A stretch of 64,000 nucleotides of DNA from NCBI RefSeq assembly GCF_001905385.1, contig NZ_LIPF01000006.1, forward strand, positions 365,291 to 429,290, in the 5' to 3' direction. Below the pieces are notes generated by a model. The model saw only the letters and a program-made list of their open reading frames with translations. It was not told the origin of the DNA and made no database searches. Source of the stretch: Streptomyces sp. CB02414. GTDB taxonomy: Bacteria > Actinomycetota > Actinomycetes > Streptomycetales > Streptomycetaceae. Numbering within the stretch: the first letter of the stretch is position 1; each line of letters opens with the position of its first letter. The position numbers and the translations under genes are program-made. Below are positions 50,595 through 59,749 of the stretch, in pieces.

Positions 50595-52630
50595 ACGCCC
50601 CGCCCACCACCGTCTCCGAGGCCCCGTACGAGGCCCCCGCCGACGCCCTGCTCGGCCGGCTCGCCGTGCTGCGGGAGCGGGTGACCACGCTGGTCGAACG
50701 GCGGGCCGCCACCGATCCCACCGCCGACGACCCGCTCCGGGGCCTCTACCTGCCCGAGGAGGCGGTACGCCACCTGCTGCGCACCTGGCAGCCCGCGGCC
50801 GCCGGCACCGAGGACCCCGGGGCGGACTCCCGCACCACCTCGGGCACGCAGCCCGCCGAGGGCGGAACCGCCGACCGGCTGGCGTCCCTGGCGGCCCGGA
50901 CGGGGCTGACCGAGCTGGACGTCGCCGTGCTGCTCGTCGCCCTCGCACCCGACGTCGACCGCACCTTCGAACCGCTCTACGGCTACCTCAACGACGACGT
51001 GAGTCGCCGCAGGGCCACCACCGGCCTCGCCCTCGACCTGTGCGCCGTACCCGCGCACGCGGCGGCGGCCCGTGCCCGCCTGCACGCCTCGGCGCCGTTG
51101 CGCGCCCTCGGCCTGCTGGAGGTCGAGGAGCCGGAACGCCCGTTCCTGACCCGTTCGCTCAGCGTCCCCGACCGGCTGACCGGTCACCTCCTCGGCGACG
51201 ACACCCCGGACGCCGCGTTGCTCGGCCGCCTGCACCCGATGCCGCTGCCGCTGCCCGCCGACACCGCCGCCGAGGACTTCGCGCAGCGACTCGCCGCCCG
51301 CCTCCTGGCCGGCCCGCACACCGTCCACCTGCGCGAACAGCGCGAGGGTGACGGCCTCGCCGCCATCGCCTCGGCCCTGCGCCTCGCCGGCCTCGACGCG
51401 CTGCACTGCCCGGACCCCGGGGACCACGTCCCCGAGCTGCTGCGCGAGGCCCGCCTCGGCGGCCGGGCGGTCGTCGTGCCGAGCCTGCCCGAGCAGCCCG
51501 GTCCGCTGGTGCGTGCGCTGACCGCGGCGAGCGACGTGACCGTGCTGATGACGGACCCGCGCCCGTACGACCCGCACTGGTCGCCCGACGACCCCCTGAT
51601 CCTGGAGGCCCCGAGCCGCCGGGCCGGCGGGGCGGCCGCCTGGCGGACCGCGCTCGGCCCCGACGCCGACGCCTTCGACCTGGCCGCCACCGTCGCCCCG
51701 TACCGCCTCGGCGGCGACCGCGTCCGGCGGGCCGCCGAGGCCGCCCGCGCCCTCGCCGCTTTCGACGGCGGTCCGGTCACCGCCGCCCACGTCCGGCTCG
51801 CCGCCCGCCGCCAGTCGGCCTCCGGCCTGGAGAGCCACGCCCGGCGCATCCGGCCCGCCGTCGACTGGACCGATCTGGTCCTTCCCGACAAGCCCCTGAC
51901 CCAGCTGCGCGAACTCGCCCTGCGCGCCCGCCACCGCGACCGGGTCCTCGGCGACTGGCGGCTCAGCGCGGGCGGCGGGCGCGGCCGGGGCGTCCTCGGC
52001 CTGTTCGCGGGCGAGTCCGGCACCGGCAAGACCCTGTCGGCGGAGGTGGTGGCGGCCGACCTGGGTCTCGACCTCTACGTCGTCCAGCTGTCGTCGATCG
52101 TCGACAAGTACGTCGGCGAGACCGAGAAGAACCTGGAGCGGATCTTCACGGAGGCCGACCGCACCGACGCCGTGCTCCTCTTCGACGAGGCCGACGCGGT
52201 CTTCGGCAAGCGCTCCGAGGTCAAGGACGCGCACGACAAGTACGCCAACATGGAGAGCGCCTACCTCCTCCAGCGGCTGGAGTCCTTCGACGGCATCGCC
52301 CTGCTCACCACCAACCTGCGCGCCAACATCGACGAGGCCTTCACCCGGCGCCTGGACCTGGTGGTCGACTTCCCGTTCCCGGACGAGGGACAGCGGCTGG
52401 CCCTGTGGCGGCACGGCCTGACCCACGTCCCCTCCGCCGACGGCATCGACCCGGCGCCGCTCGCCCGGAACTTCGAGCTGGCCGGCGGTTCGATCCGCAG
52501 CGCCGTGGTCACCGCCGCCTACCTCGCCGCCGGACGCGGGGACAGCGTGACGGCGGGCGACCTCCTGGAGGGCGCCCGCCGTGAGTACCGCAAGGCCGGG
52601 CGGCTGGTGCCCGGCGAAGGCGGCTGGTGA
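50591..52630 (+). CDS. CIS-associated AAA+ ATPase (Pvc15-like)
   Basis: 679 residues. Residues 1-440 form a divergent N-terminal region; the AAA+ module shows Walker A GESGTGKTLSAE, Walker B VLLFDEADAVFGKR, sensor 1 LLTTNLRANIDEAF and arginine finger ..FTRRLDLVVDFPFPDE. In eCIS this ATPase is needed for assembly or cargo loading, not for contraction itself (family knowledge from Afp15/Pvc15). GTG start coupled to the DUF4255 gene. Confidence 0.9.
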   Translation: MNAPPTTVSEAPYEAPADALLGRLAVLRERVTTLVERRAATDPTADDPLRGLYLPEEAVRHLLRTWQPAAAGTEDPGADSRTTSGTQPAEGGTADRLASLAARTGLTELDVAVLLVALAPDVDRTFEPLYGYLNDDVSRRRATTGLALDLCAVPAHAAAARARLHASAPLRALGLLEVEEPERPFLTRSLSVPDRLTGHLLGDDTPDAALLGRLHPMPLPLPADTAAEDFAQRLAARLLAGPHTVHLREQREGDGLAAIASALRLAGLDALHCPDPGDHVPELLREARLGGRAVVVPSLPEQPGPLVRALTAASDVTVLMTDPRPYDPHWSPDDPLILEAPSRRAGGAAAWRTALGPDADAFDLAATVAPYRLGGDRVRRAAEAARALAAFDGGPVTAAHVRLAARRQSASGLESHARRIRPAVDWTDLVLPDKPLTQLRELALRARHRDRVLGDWRLSAGGGRGRGVLGLFAGESGTGKTLSAEVVAADLGLDLYVVQLSSIVDKYVGETEKNLERIFTEADRTDAVLLFDEADAVFGKRSEVKDAHDKYANMESAYLLQRLESFDGIALLTTNLRANIDEAFTRRLDLVVDFPFPDEGQRLALWRHGLTHVPSADGIDPAPLARNFELAGGSIRSAVVTAAYLAAGRGDSVTAGDLLEGARREYRKAGRLVPGEGGW

Positions 52631-52660
52631 GTCACCTCCCGGCCGGCCCCGGCCGGTGGC

Positions 52661-54094
52661 TCAGTCCTTCGGCGCGGGGACGACCTTCCACTCCTGGTCG
52701 TCGACGCGGGTGCAGTCGAAGAGCGTCAGCTTGGTGTTGACCACGCCGTCGCTGTAGCCGGCCACGTCCAGGCACTTGTTGTTGCTGGAGAAGTTGCGGA
52801 TCCAGTAGTCGCCGCTCGGCTGCTTCTCGATCCACCACAGCTGGTTGTCGTCCTTGCCGCCGTTGCAGGTGCCCTCGATGATGTCGGTCCGGATCGGCAT
52901 GGACTCGTAGCCGGGCATGTCCATGCACAGCCCGTCCTTGACGTTGCGGATCAGGAAGAGCGCCTTGCCCCCCGGGCCGTCCTTCTCGTACTTCACGTCC
53001 AGGTCCCAGAGCTGGTTGTCGCCGTCGGTCTCGTCGCAGACGGACTGCTGGACCGGGAAGCCGATCTTGCCCTTGTCGCGTCCGGGGATCTCCGCGCAGA
53101 GCTTGGTGGTGCTGTTGCGCAGCGTGACGTTGCTCGCGGGCACCACGCCGGGCTTCTTCTTCACGGGCTCCTTGGCGGGCTTGGACTCGCCGCCGCCACC
53201 GCCACCGCCGCCCTCGTCCTTCTCGGGTTCCTCGGTCTTGGGCGGTTCGGCGGCCTCCGGCGGGGCCTCTACGCTGGGCAGCGTCTCCGGCGACGCGCTG
53301 GGGCTGGGCACGAGGGCGGCACCGGCCTGCTCCACCTGCTCGGAGGCGCTGCTGCGGACCTGCGGCTTGTACGCGATCCAGATCATCACGAACGCGATGG
53401 TCAGGGCGAGCGCGAACCCGAAGAACGTCGCCAGCCAGCGCGGCAGGAACCCGCGCTGGACGTACGTCCCCTCGACCTCCGTCGGGTCGACCCCGGACCG
53501 CCGCACCGCCAACGTGAACGGCCGCTCCTCCTTCGCCCCGAACCAGATCACCTGCCGCGGCTTCAACGTCGTCTCCACGAACGCCGCACGACCCGGCTCG
53601 ATCTGCACATTCCCCGGACGAACCTCGTACGACAGATGGTCCCCGGTATCACTCCCGGAGACCGACGCCGTCACCTTCGTATTGCCCAGGTTGTCCACCG
53701 CCAGCCGCGGCCGCCCCCGGAACCGCCCCTTCACGGTCGGCGGCACCAACTCCGCCCGCACCTCCGTGAAAGGCGTGACCGTCAGGTTTCCCTCCGGAAC
53801 CGTCACCGCCTCCGGATGCTCCGTCGGCGTGATCCGCACCGCGTACGGATTCGGACCCGCCGTCGCGTCCGACGTACGCGGCGGGGCGAAGGTCAGCTCC
53901 ACCGTGCCGGTGGTCCCGGGGTAGAGCCTGAGCGTCTGCGGCTCGACGGTGGTCCAGGGCGCCACGTCTCCGACGGGCTCGAACCGGTACTCATCCACTA
54001 CGTCGCCGGTGTTCCGCACCCGTAGCCGTACACGTGTACTGCTGCCGGGGTCGACGGTGACGGACGCGGGCTCGAGGGAAGTCCATAGGCTCAC
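52661..54094 (-). CDS. Membrane-anchored protein with Ig-like part and ricin-type lectin domain, in the CIS locus
   Basis: 477 residues. Residues 1-215 look like two Ig-like beta domains (VTVDPGSSTRVRLRVRNTGDVVDEYRFEP and RGRPRLAVDNLGNTKVTASV). One TM helix spans about 220-242 (WLATFFGFALALTIAFVMIWI). A Pro/Glu/Gly linker follows, then a ricin B-type beta-trefoil (residues 320-477) with NQLW/QW repeats: DNQLWDLD, DNQLWWIEK, DDQEWKVV. No signal peptide, so N-in/C-out is inferred. It could tether the intracellular particle to the membrane; I recall a membrane protein CisA in S. coelicolor but cannot say if this is it. Confidence 0.8.
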   Translation of the reverse strand: MSLWTSLEPASVTVDPGSSTRVRLRVRNTGDVVDEYRFEPVGDVAPWTTVEPQTLRLYPGTTGTVELTFAPPRTSDATAGPNPYAVRITPTEHPEAVTVPEGNLTVTPFTEVRAELVPPTVKGRFRGRPRLAVDNLGNTKVTASVSGSDTGDHLSYEVRPGNVQIEPGRAAFVETTLKPRQVIWFGAKEERPFTLAVRRSGVDPTEVEGTYVQRGFLPRWLATFFGFALALTIAFVMIWIAYKPQVRSSASEQVEQAGAALVPSPSASPETLPSVEAPPEAAEPPKTEEPEKDEGGGGGGGGESKPAKEPVKKKPGVVPASNVTLRNSTTKLCAEIPGRDKGKIGFPVQQSVCDETDGDNQLWDLDVKYEKDGPGGKALFLIRNVKDGLCMDMPGYESMPIRTDIIEGTCNGGKDDNQLWWIEKQPSGDYWIRNFSSNNKCLDVAGYSDGVVNTKLTLFDCTRVDDQEWKVVPAPKD

Positions 54095-54421
54095 GCCTCG
54101 ACGCTACGGCGCGGCCGTCGCCCCGTCAGGAGCCGTCGGGGCAGACACGGTTGCCCCGGCGGCCCCATCGCGCGGTGAGGCGGACGGACCCCAGCCGGCG
54201 CTTCCGGCCCATCGGGCTGACGAAGTACAGCCGCTTGCCGCAGGCGATGCGGCCCAGGCCCGGCCGGCCCCTTCGGCACCGCCTCCGAATGCCCCGTCGG
54301 CGTCCAGGGGAGTCCGCGGGTCCACGTCGCGCACGCCGGGCGGGGGAGCCCAGGCCGCGGGAATCTACGGGCGGCGACGGCGGTCGAGGGGGCCGATGTC
54401 CGGCCCTGCCGGTGTCCGCCG
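54095..54421. other. 327-bp gap between the lectin gene and the DUF4157 gene
   Basis: GC-rich, with the lectin gene promoter expected at the left edge. Arg/Gly-rich open frames cross it on both strands, but none has a ribosome site with a family I recognise. I see no gene I can support. Confidence 0.4.
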
Positions 54422-55879
54422 CTACTTCTTCTGCCACCCGCTCTGCGGCAGGGCCAGCCCGCCCGGCACCTTGAGCTCGAAGTCGCCGCCGAGCACGGTG
54501 TCCAGCGCGGCGGTGGGATCGTTGCCCGCGCTGAGCATCTTGGTGGCCAGCAGCTCCTTGAGTTCGGTGCCCGAGCCGCGGTACGCCGTCGCTCCCCGCA
54601 TGGCCGCTCGTGCCCCGTCCGCGTCCAGGTCCTTGTTCATCCGGGCCAGCAGGTCCGCGGAGACCCAGCAGTCGGGGATGCTGTCCAGGTCCCACTCGGC
54701 GTACCAGTGGGTGTTGTTGAGCCAGCGACGCGACGGCACCTTGCCGTCCACGGCCATCAGGTAGAACGTGAACTTGATGTTGCCCAGCGAGCGCCAGTCC
54801 GCCACGTTGGTGTTCGCGCCCGCCCGTCCGGCGGCCGCGTTGTCGTACGTCGTCATGACCTCCTGGAAGGACGGCTTCACGTTCGGGTCCGTGCCCGTGT
54901 AGTGACGGATCGTCCACTTCTTGTCGCGCAGGCTCTTCGACTGGGTCTTCATGACGCCGGGGATCCGCTGCTTCTTGGCCTCCTTGATGTGGGAGAGCAT
55001 GTCGAAGTCCTGCTGCCCCTCGCCGGGCGGGAACTGCTGCTGGGTCATGTACTGCATCAGCTCCCAGGCATCGTCCTTGGAGTGCCCCGACGCCTCCAGG
55101 GCGGCCATCATCTCGCTCGGGTTCCCGGCGGACCGAAGCGCCTCGTCCACGGCTCGCTGCACCGGGGCGTCCCGCGCCTCCGTGCTGCGCTGCACGGCCT
55201 CGTCCCGCTCACCCGTACCGGCCGCGAACGCCCGCTGCGCCACCACCGACGGGGCGGTCGCGGCCCCCGCCGCGAAGGCGGCGCCGTCCGCCTCGGCCGT
55301 CCGTTCGGAGTCCTGGCCCGGGTCGGTCACGGTGACTCCGGCGCCGTTGCTGTTGCCGGTCTCGCGGTGGCCTCTGAGGTTCTTGTCGACGTGGCCCAGC
55401 TCGTGGCCGATGAGGTCCTTGCGGCCGGCCGCCTGGGGCCCCAGGAACACGTGGGTGCCGACCGTCATGGCCTGCGCGCCCAGCGCCACGGTCGCGCGCT
55501 GGGCCGTGGGGTTGTCGTGGATGCGGGCGGCGGAGAGGTCGTTGCGGTAGAAGGCGGTCGCCTCGGAGAGCAGCGACCCCCCGAGCGGGCGGCTCGGAGA
55601 GGCCATGGCCTCGTCCAGGAGCTGCCGCTGGCCCGCCGGGCTGCCGTCCTCGATCCCGCCGTGCCCGCAGCCGGCACCGTGCACGTGCTGGTCCTGGCCC
55701 TGGTGCTGGTCGACGAGGCGCGAGACGGCCCGGTTGCCGACGGAGCGCTGAAGGGCCAGGGCGGTCCGAGGGGTCACCGGTCCGGCTGTCGCGCCGACGG
55801 GCGCGGTCACCGCCGGGCGCGGGGCCCGGCCCGCCTTCGCGGCCTTGTCGCCGACGGCTTCCTCGTGAGCGCGCACCAT
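54422..55879 (-). CDS. DUF4157 (eCIS core) protein, candidate injected effector
   Basis: 485 residues. After an Ala/Pro-rich start, LQRSVGNRAVSRL (43-55) leads to DUF4157: SLLSEATAFYRNDLSAARIHDNPTAQRATVALGAQAMTVGTHVFLGP and the zinc-peptidase motif IGHELGHVDKN (HExxH about 159-163). Short Q-R motifs follow (AQRAF, VQRST, VQRAV at about 213-241). Residues 250-485 form an unrecognised domain, with KKWTIRHYTGTDP (about 320-330) resembling the His-Tyr start of some ADP-ribosyltransferase-fold toxins, though this is weak. DUF4157 marks many eCIS cargo proteins. ATG 55879 chosen; a GTG four codons upstream is also possible. Confidence 0.8.
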   Translation of the reverse strand: MVRAHEEAVGDKAAKAGRAPRPAVTAPVGATAGPVTPRTALALQRSVGNRAVSRLVDQHQGQDQHVHGAGCGHGGIEDGSPAGQRQLLDEAMASPSRPLGGSLLSEATAFYRNDLSAARIHDNPTAQRATVALGAQAMTVGTHVFLGPQAAGRKDLIGHELGHVDKNLRGHRETGNSNGAGVTVTDPGQDSERTAEADGAAFAAGAATAPSVVAQRAFAAGTGERDEAVQRSTEARDAPVQRAVDEALRSAGNPSEMMAALEASGHSKDDAWELMQYMTQQQFPPGEGQQDFDMLSHIKEAKKQRIPGVMKTQSKSLRDKKWTIRHYTGTDPNVKPSFQEVMTTYDNAAAGRAGANTNVADWRSLGNIKFTFYLMAVDGKVPSRRWLNNTHWYAEWDLDSIPDCWVSADLLARMNKDLDADGARAAMRGATAYRGSGTELKELLATKMLSAGNDPTAALDTVLGGDFELKVPGGLALPQSGWQKK

Positions 55880-56001
55880 GCTCCCCTTCACACTGACCGG
55901 GCGGTCCCCCACCAGCCTTACCTCCCGGCCCCGCCCACCGGCAGGTCCAGGAGGGCAGCGAAGAGGGCAGTGATGCTTGCGGCCGGTGACGCGGGTGGCC
56001 G

Positions 56002-57807
56002 TCAGGCCGAGGAGAGCTGGTTGAAGATCTCCTTCTCCCAGGCGCTCTGCTCTTCGGGGTCGTTGAGCGAGGCTTCCCACTCCTCGTCGGTACGGCTGTG
56101 CTGGGACGGGCCGGCCTTGAGCACCTTGAGCAGCGCACGCGCCGAGGCACGGATGTCGTCGGGAACGCTCTTGCCCACGTGAACGGCCGGCCCGGCCGCG
56201 AGCGCGTAGAGCTTCTGCGCCATGTACCGGCGCTCGCCCTGCTGGACGGACTTCGTCACCTTGAAGAACTCCAGCACCGCGTCACCCCGTCCGGCACCGG
56301 CCGCCGGTGCCCCGGGCTCCGCCGCCCCGGCCTCCTCCTGGGCCCTGGTGGGGCGGGCGAACCTGTCCGGGTGCCGCGCCTCGACGTACCGGTTGCTGCC
56401 CGCCCTGACACCCTTGTAGAGGGCGTTACCCAGCAGCAGGGCCGCCGCCGTCCCCGCCACGGCCGGTGCCGCCGGGCCGCTGACCGCCCCGGCCACGGCC
56501 GCGACGGCCAGCCCGCCGCCGGCGGCACGCACCGTGTTCCCGCCCAGGTTGGTGACGCGCTTGCCCAGTTTCGTGTGCTGCTTGTGCCGCGCGTACCTGC
56601 CCACGTCGGCGAGGTCGGCCCGCAGGTGCTCGGTGAGGACGGCGACCTGCTGCCCGTACTTCGCGACCTCGGCGTCCCGCGCGGCGGCGAGCCCGTACAG
56701 CCGGCGTGGCGGCAGGGCCCTGGCCCGCTCCAGCCGCTCCTGCGCCCGCCCCAGCCCGTCGAGTACCTCCTGGAGCCGTGCCGCCTCCACCGGCGCCCCG
56801 CCGGGAAGCGCCTCGACCACCTCCTTGAGGGCGCGGTTCTTGTGGTAGGTCCGCCAGACCGCGGCGGCCTCCCGGACGGCTATCAGCGTGGAGTAGAAGA
56901 CGCCGGCCCCGCCGGTCGTGATGCCGAGCGCGGGCACCCCGCCCAGGTTCCCGGCGTTGCGGACCGCGGCGTTGGCCATGCCGCTGACGTCACCGACGAC
57001 CATGCCGGTGTTCTGGGCCGCGCCGAGCGGCTTCCCCTTCCAGTCCTTCCTGGGCTTGTGGGAGTCCGGCCCCGTCCCCTCGCGGCCCTCGTACCCGGAC
57101 TTCAGGGCACGCAGGTCGTTGAACAGCCCCAGGGAGTCGGTCACGACGTTGATCCCGGTGCCGACCTGTCCCTGGATCGCGCTGGCCTCGACCAGGCCGG
57201 CGTTCGACGTGCCCAGCCCGTGGCTGCGCACACCGCCTTCCGTCGGCGCGTTGACCCGGGTGGCCACCGTGTCGGGCGGGTCGATGGCCTTCTTGGCCCG
57301 GTCGGCCTTGGAGGTACCGAAGAGCCGGCCGACCTTCGCGTTGATGTCCCTGAGCTTCTCCCGGGCGCCGGACAGGCCCCCCAGCGCCCTGCGTCCCTGC
57401 TCCTCCCCGCCGTCCGCCGCTGCCGGCCGGCGCCGCCGCTCGGCCGCCCCGGCGGCCAGATCCGCCCGCCGGCGCCGCTCCGCCGCCGCGGTCGCTCCGT
57501 CCCGGCCGTGGTCCTGCGCCGTGGTCGCCTCCTCCCTCGGCCCCTGCTCCTCCCCCGCGGCCCTCGCTTCCCGCTGCCGCCGCTCCGCCGCCGCGGCCGC
57601 CAGCTCCGCCCGCCGGCGCCGCTCCGCCGCCGCGGTCTCCGCCTGGGCGGGGGCATCGGCCGCGCGCTGCAGCATCGCGGCGACGGCCCTGTTCCCGGCG
57701 CCGGCCTGCAAGGAGGCCAGGGGGCGGCGCGGCTGCCGGGCGCCGGGCCGGGCGACGGCGGCAGCGCCGGTGCGAGGTGCCTGCTGCGCGTGCGAGCGGT
57801 CCAGCAC
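56002..57807 (-). CDS. Candidate CIS cargo protein with coiled-coil repeats and hydrophobic segments
   Basis: 601 residues from a GTG with GAAGGGAG upstream. The N-terminus carries LQAGAGNRAVAAMLQRA (33-49), echoing the DUF4157 neighbour. Two Arg/Ala/Glu coiled-coil repeats follow (AERRRRAELAAAAAERR at 61-77 and AERRRRADLAAGAAERR at 109-125). Long amphipathic and hydrophobic stretches occupy residues 270-315 and 427-462 (AAGGGLAVAAVAGAVSG, AVAGTAAALLLGNALY), which could insert into membranes. The C-terminus is acidic. I recognise no catalytic domain. Placed beside the DUF4157 gene, opposite the sheath gene, it is likely cargo or an accessory. Confidence 0.65.
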   Translation of the reverse strand: MLDRSHAQQAPRTGAAAVARPGARQPRRPLASLQAGAGNRAVAAMLQRAADAPAQAETAAAERRRRAELAAAAAERRQREARAAGEEQGPREEATTAQDHGRDGATAAAERRRRADLAAGAAERRRRPAAADGGEEQGRRALGGLSGAREKLRDINAKVGRLFGTSKADRAKKAIDPPDTVATRVNAPTEGGVRSHGLGTSNAGLVEASAIQGQVGTGINVVTDSLGLFNDLRALKSGYEGREGTGPDSHKPRKDWKGKPLGAAQNTGMVVGDVSGMANAAVRNAGNLGGVPALGITTGGAGVFYSTLIAVREAAAVWRTYHKNRALKEVVEALPGGAPVEAARLQEVLDGLGRAQERLERARALPPRRLYGLAAARDAEVAKYGQQVAVLTEHLRADLADVGRYARHKQHTKLGKRVTNLGGNTVRAAGGGLAVAAVAGAVSGPAAPAVAGTAAALLLGNALYKGVRAGSNRYVEARHPDRFARPTRAQEEAGAAEPGAPAAGAGRGDAVLEFFKVTKSVQQGERRYMAQKLYALAAGPAVHVGKSVPDDIRASARALLKVLKAGPSQHSRTDEEWEASLNDPEEQSAWEKEIFNQLSSA

Positions 57808-58071
57808 GGTCAACTCCCTTCGGGGGCTGGTCACCGCGGCCGGAACGGCCGACAGCCACCGGGCGACGTCCTGGTGAACCGATGCCCAACAACACACGAT
57901 GGTGAGGCACCGGGGGCGGCCGTCCACCCGAGAAGGCGCGGAGTCTGCCCCAACGGGCACGGCGAGGGGCAACGGGAGTGCCCCCGCTCCGGCTCCGAAG
58001 GCCGTTCCGGCGGGGGAACGCGCGCGCGAGGGTGAGGGGCGTCCTGTCTCGTACCCCGAGGAGAGCAGAGC

Positions 58072-59682
58072 ATGCCGTCCTACCTGTCGCCCGGCGTCTA
58101 CGTCGAGGAGGTGGCCAGCGGCTCGCGCCCGATCGAGGGGGTGGGCACCTCGGTCGCGGCCTTCGTCGGGCTCGCGCCGACCGGCCCGCTGAACGAGCCC
58201 ACACTGGTCACCAACTGGACCCAGTACGTCGCGGCGTTCGGTGACTTCACCGACGGGTACTACCTGGCGCACTCCGTCTACGGGTTCTTCAACAACGGCG
58301 GCAGCGCCGCGTACGTCGTGCGCGTCGGCGGCTCCGCCCAGGACGCCGCCACCGGTTCCGACGGGACGTCCGCTCCCGCCGCGGTCACCGGCGCCGCCGC
58401 GCCCGCCGCGCTCCCGGCCGCCGAGCCCAGGCAGCTCGGCACGTTCGCCGTGACGGCCACCGCCGCCGGCCAGAACGGCCCGCTGTCCGTCGAGGTCGCC
58501 GACCCCGAGGGCGAGGGCCCCGCCGAGCGCTTCAAGCTGATCGTCAAGGACGGCGACAAGCCCGTCGAGACCTTCGACGTGAGCGCCAAGAAAGGCAACC
58601 GCGCCTACGTCGTCACCCAGGTCAAGGAGCGCTCCAAGCTCATCACCGTGACGGAGGCCGCGCCGTCCGCGCAGCTGGCCCGCCCGGAGAACCAGACCCT
58701 GGCGCTGCCCGCGCCGCCCGCCGCCCCGGTGGAGAAGGCCGCCCCGGCCGCCGCGCCGGGCGAGGTCTCGCACCCCGGACCGGCGCAGTACCTGGGCGAC
58801 TCCGCCGACCGCACCGGCTTCGGCGGCCTGGAGGCGGTCGACGAGATCTCCATGGTCGCGGTGCCCGACCTGATGGCCGCCTACCAGCGCGGCGCGATCG
58901 ACCTGGAGGCCGTCAAGGCGGTCCAGCTCGGCCTGATCGCCCACTGCGAGCTGATGGGCGACCGCGTCGCCGTCATCGACCCGCCGCCCGGCCTGAACGC
59001 CCGCCAGATACGTGTCTGGCGCCAGGAGACGGCCGGCTACGACTCCAAGTACGCGGCCCTGTACTACCCCTGGATCAAGACCTTCGACCCGGCGTCGGGC
59101 CAGTCCCGCCTGGTCCCGCCGAGCGGTCACGTCGCCGGCATCTGGGCCCGCAACGACTCCGAGCGCGGCGTGCACAAGGCCCCCGCCAACGAGGTCGTCC
59201 GCGGCGCCGTCGACCTCGAACTCCAGATCACCCGCGGCGAGCAGGACCTGCTCAACCCGATCGGCGTGAACTGCATCCGCGCCTTCCCGGGCCGCGGCAT
59301 CCGCGTCTGGGGCGCCCGCACCCTCTCCTCCGACCCGGCGTGGCGCTACCTGAACATCCGCCGGTACTTCAACTACCTGGAGGAGTCGATCCTGATCGGC
59401 ACCCAGTGGGTGGTCTTCGAGCCGAACGACCACAACCTCTGGGCCCGCATCCGCCGCAACGTCTCCGCGTTCCTGGTCAACGAGTGGCGCAACGGCGCCC
59501 TGTTCGGCCAGAGCCCCGAGCAGGCGTACTACGTCAAGTGCGACGAGGAGACCAACCCGCCCGAGTCGGTCGACCTCGGCCGGGTCATCTGCGAGATCGG
59601 CATCGCACCGGTCAAGCCCGCCGAGTTCGTGATCTTCCGGCTGGCCCAGTTCTCCAGCGGCAGCGGGGAGCTGGAGGAGTAG
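58072..59682 (+). CDS. CIS contractile sheath protein
   Basis: 536 residues. The phage tail sheath family start LSPGVYVEEVASGSRPIEGVGTSVAAFVGLAPTG and the C-terminal domain (GVNCIRAFPGRGIRVWGARTLSSDPAWRYLNIRRYFNYLEESILIGTQWVVFEPND) are clear. Between residues 95 and 245 an Ala/Pro-linked beta-rich domain is inserted; it should decorate the outer surface. The sheath wraps the inner tube and drives injection on contraction. ATG 58072 with GAGGAG upstream. It opens the structural operon, 264 bp from the divergent cargo gene. Confidence 0.96.
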   Translation: MPSYLSPGVYVEEVASGSRPIEGVGTSVAAFVGLAPTGPLNEPTLVTNWTQYVAAFGDFTDGYYLAHSVYGFFNNGGSAAYVVRVGGSAQDAATGSDGTSAPAAVTGAAAPAALPAAEPRQLGTFAVTATAAGQNGPLSVEVADPEGEGPAERFKLIVKDGDKPVETFDVSAKKGNRAYVVTQVKERSKLITVTEAAPSAQLARPENQTLALPAPPAAPVEKAAPAAAPGEVSHPGPAQYLGDSADRTGFGGLEAVDEISMVAVPDLMAAYQRGAIDLEAVKAVQLGLIAHCELMGDRVAVIDPPPGLNARQIRVWRQETAGYDSKYAALYYPWIKTFDPASGQSRLVPPSGHVAGIWARNDSERGVHKAPANEVVRGAVDLELQITRGEQDLLNPIGVNCIRAFPGRGIRVWGARTLSSDPAWRYLNIRRYFNYLEESILIGTQWVVFEPNDHNLWARIRRNVSAFLVNEWRNGALFGQSPEQAYYVKCDEETNPPESVDLGRVICEIGIAPVKPAEFVIFRLAQFSSGSGELEE

Positions 59683-59749
59683 GCGCGCCAGGCCGCCCGC
59701 CTCGTCTCCGCAAACCCCCTCCCCCTCTCCCTAGAAGGACAGCGAACAC

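Noticed and set aside
54126..54421. Arg-rich open frame on the minus strand ending RRGNRVCPDGS
   Set aside because: No ribosome site, composition typical of GC-rich shadow frames, and no family recognised.
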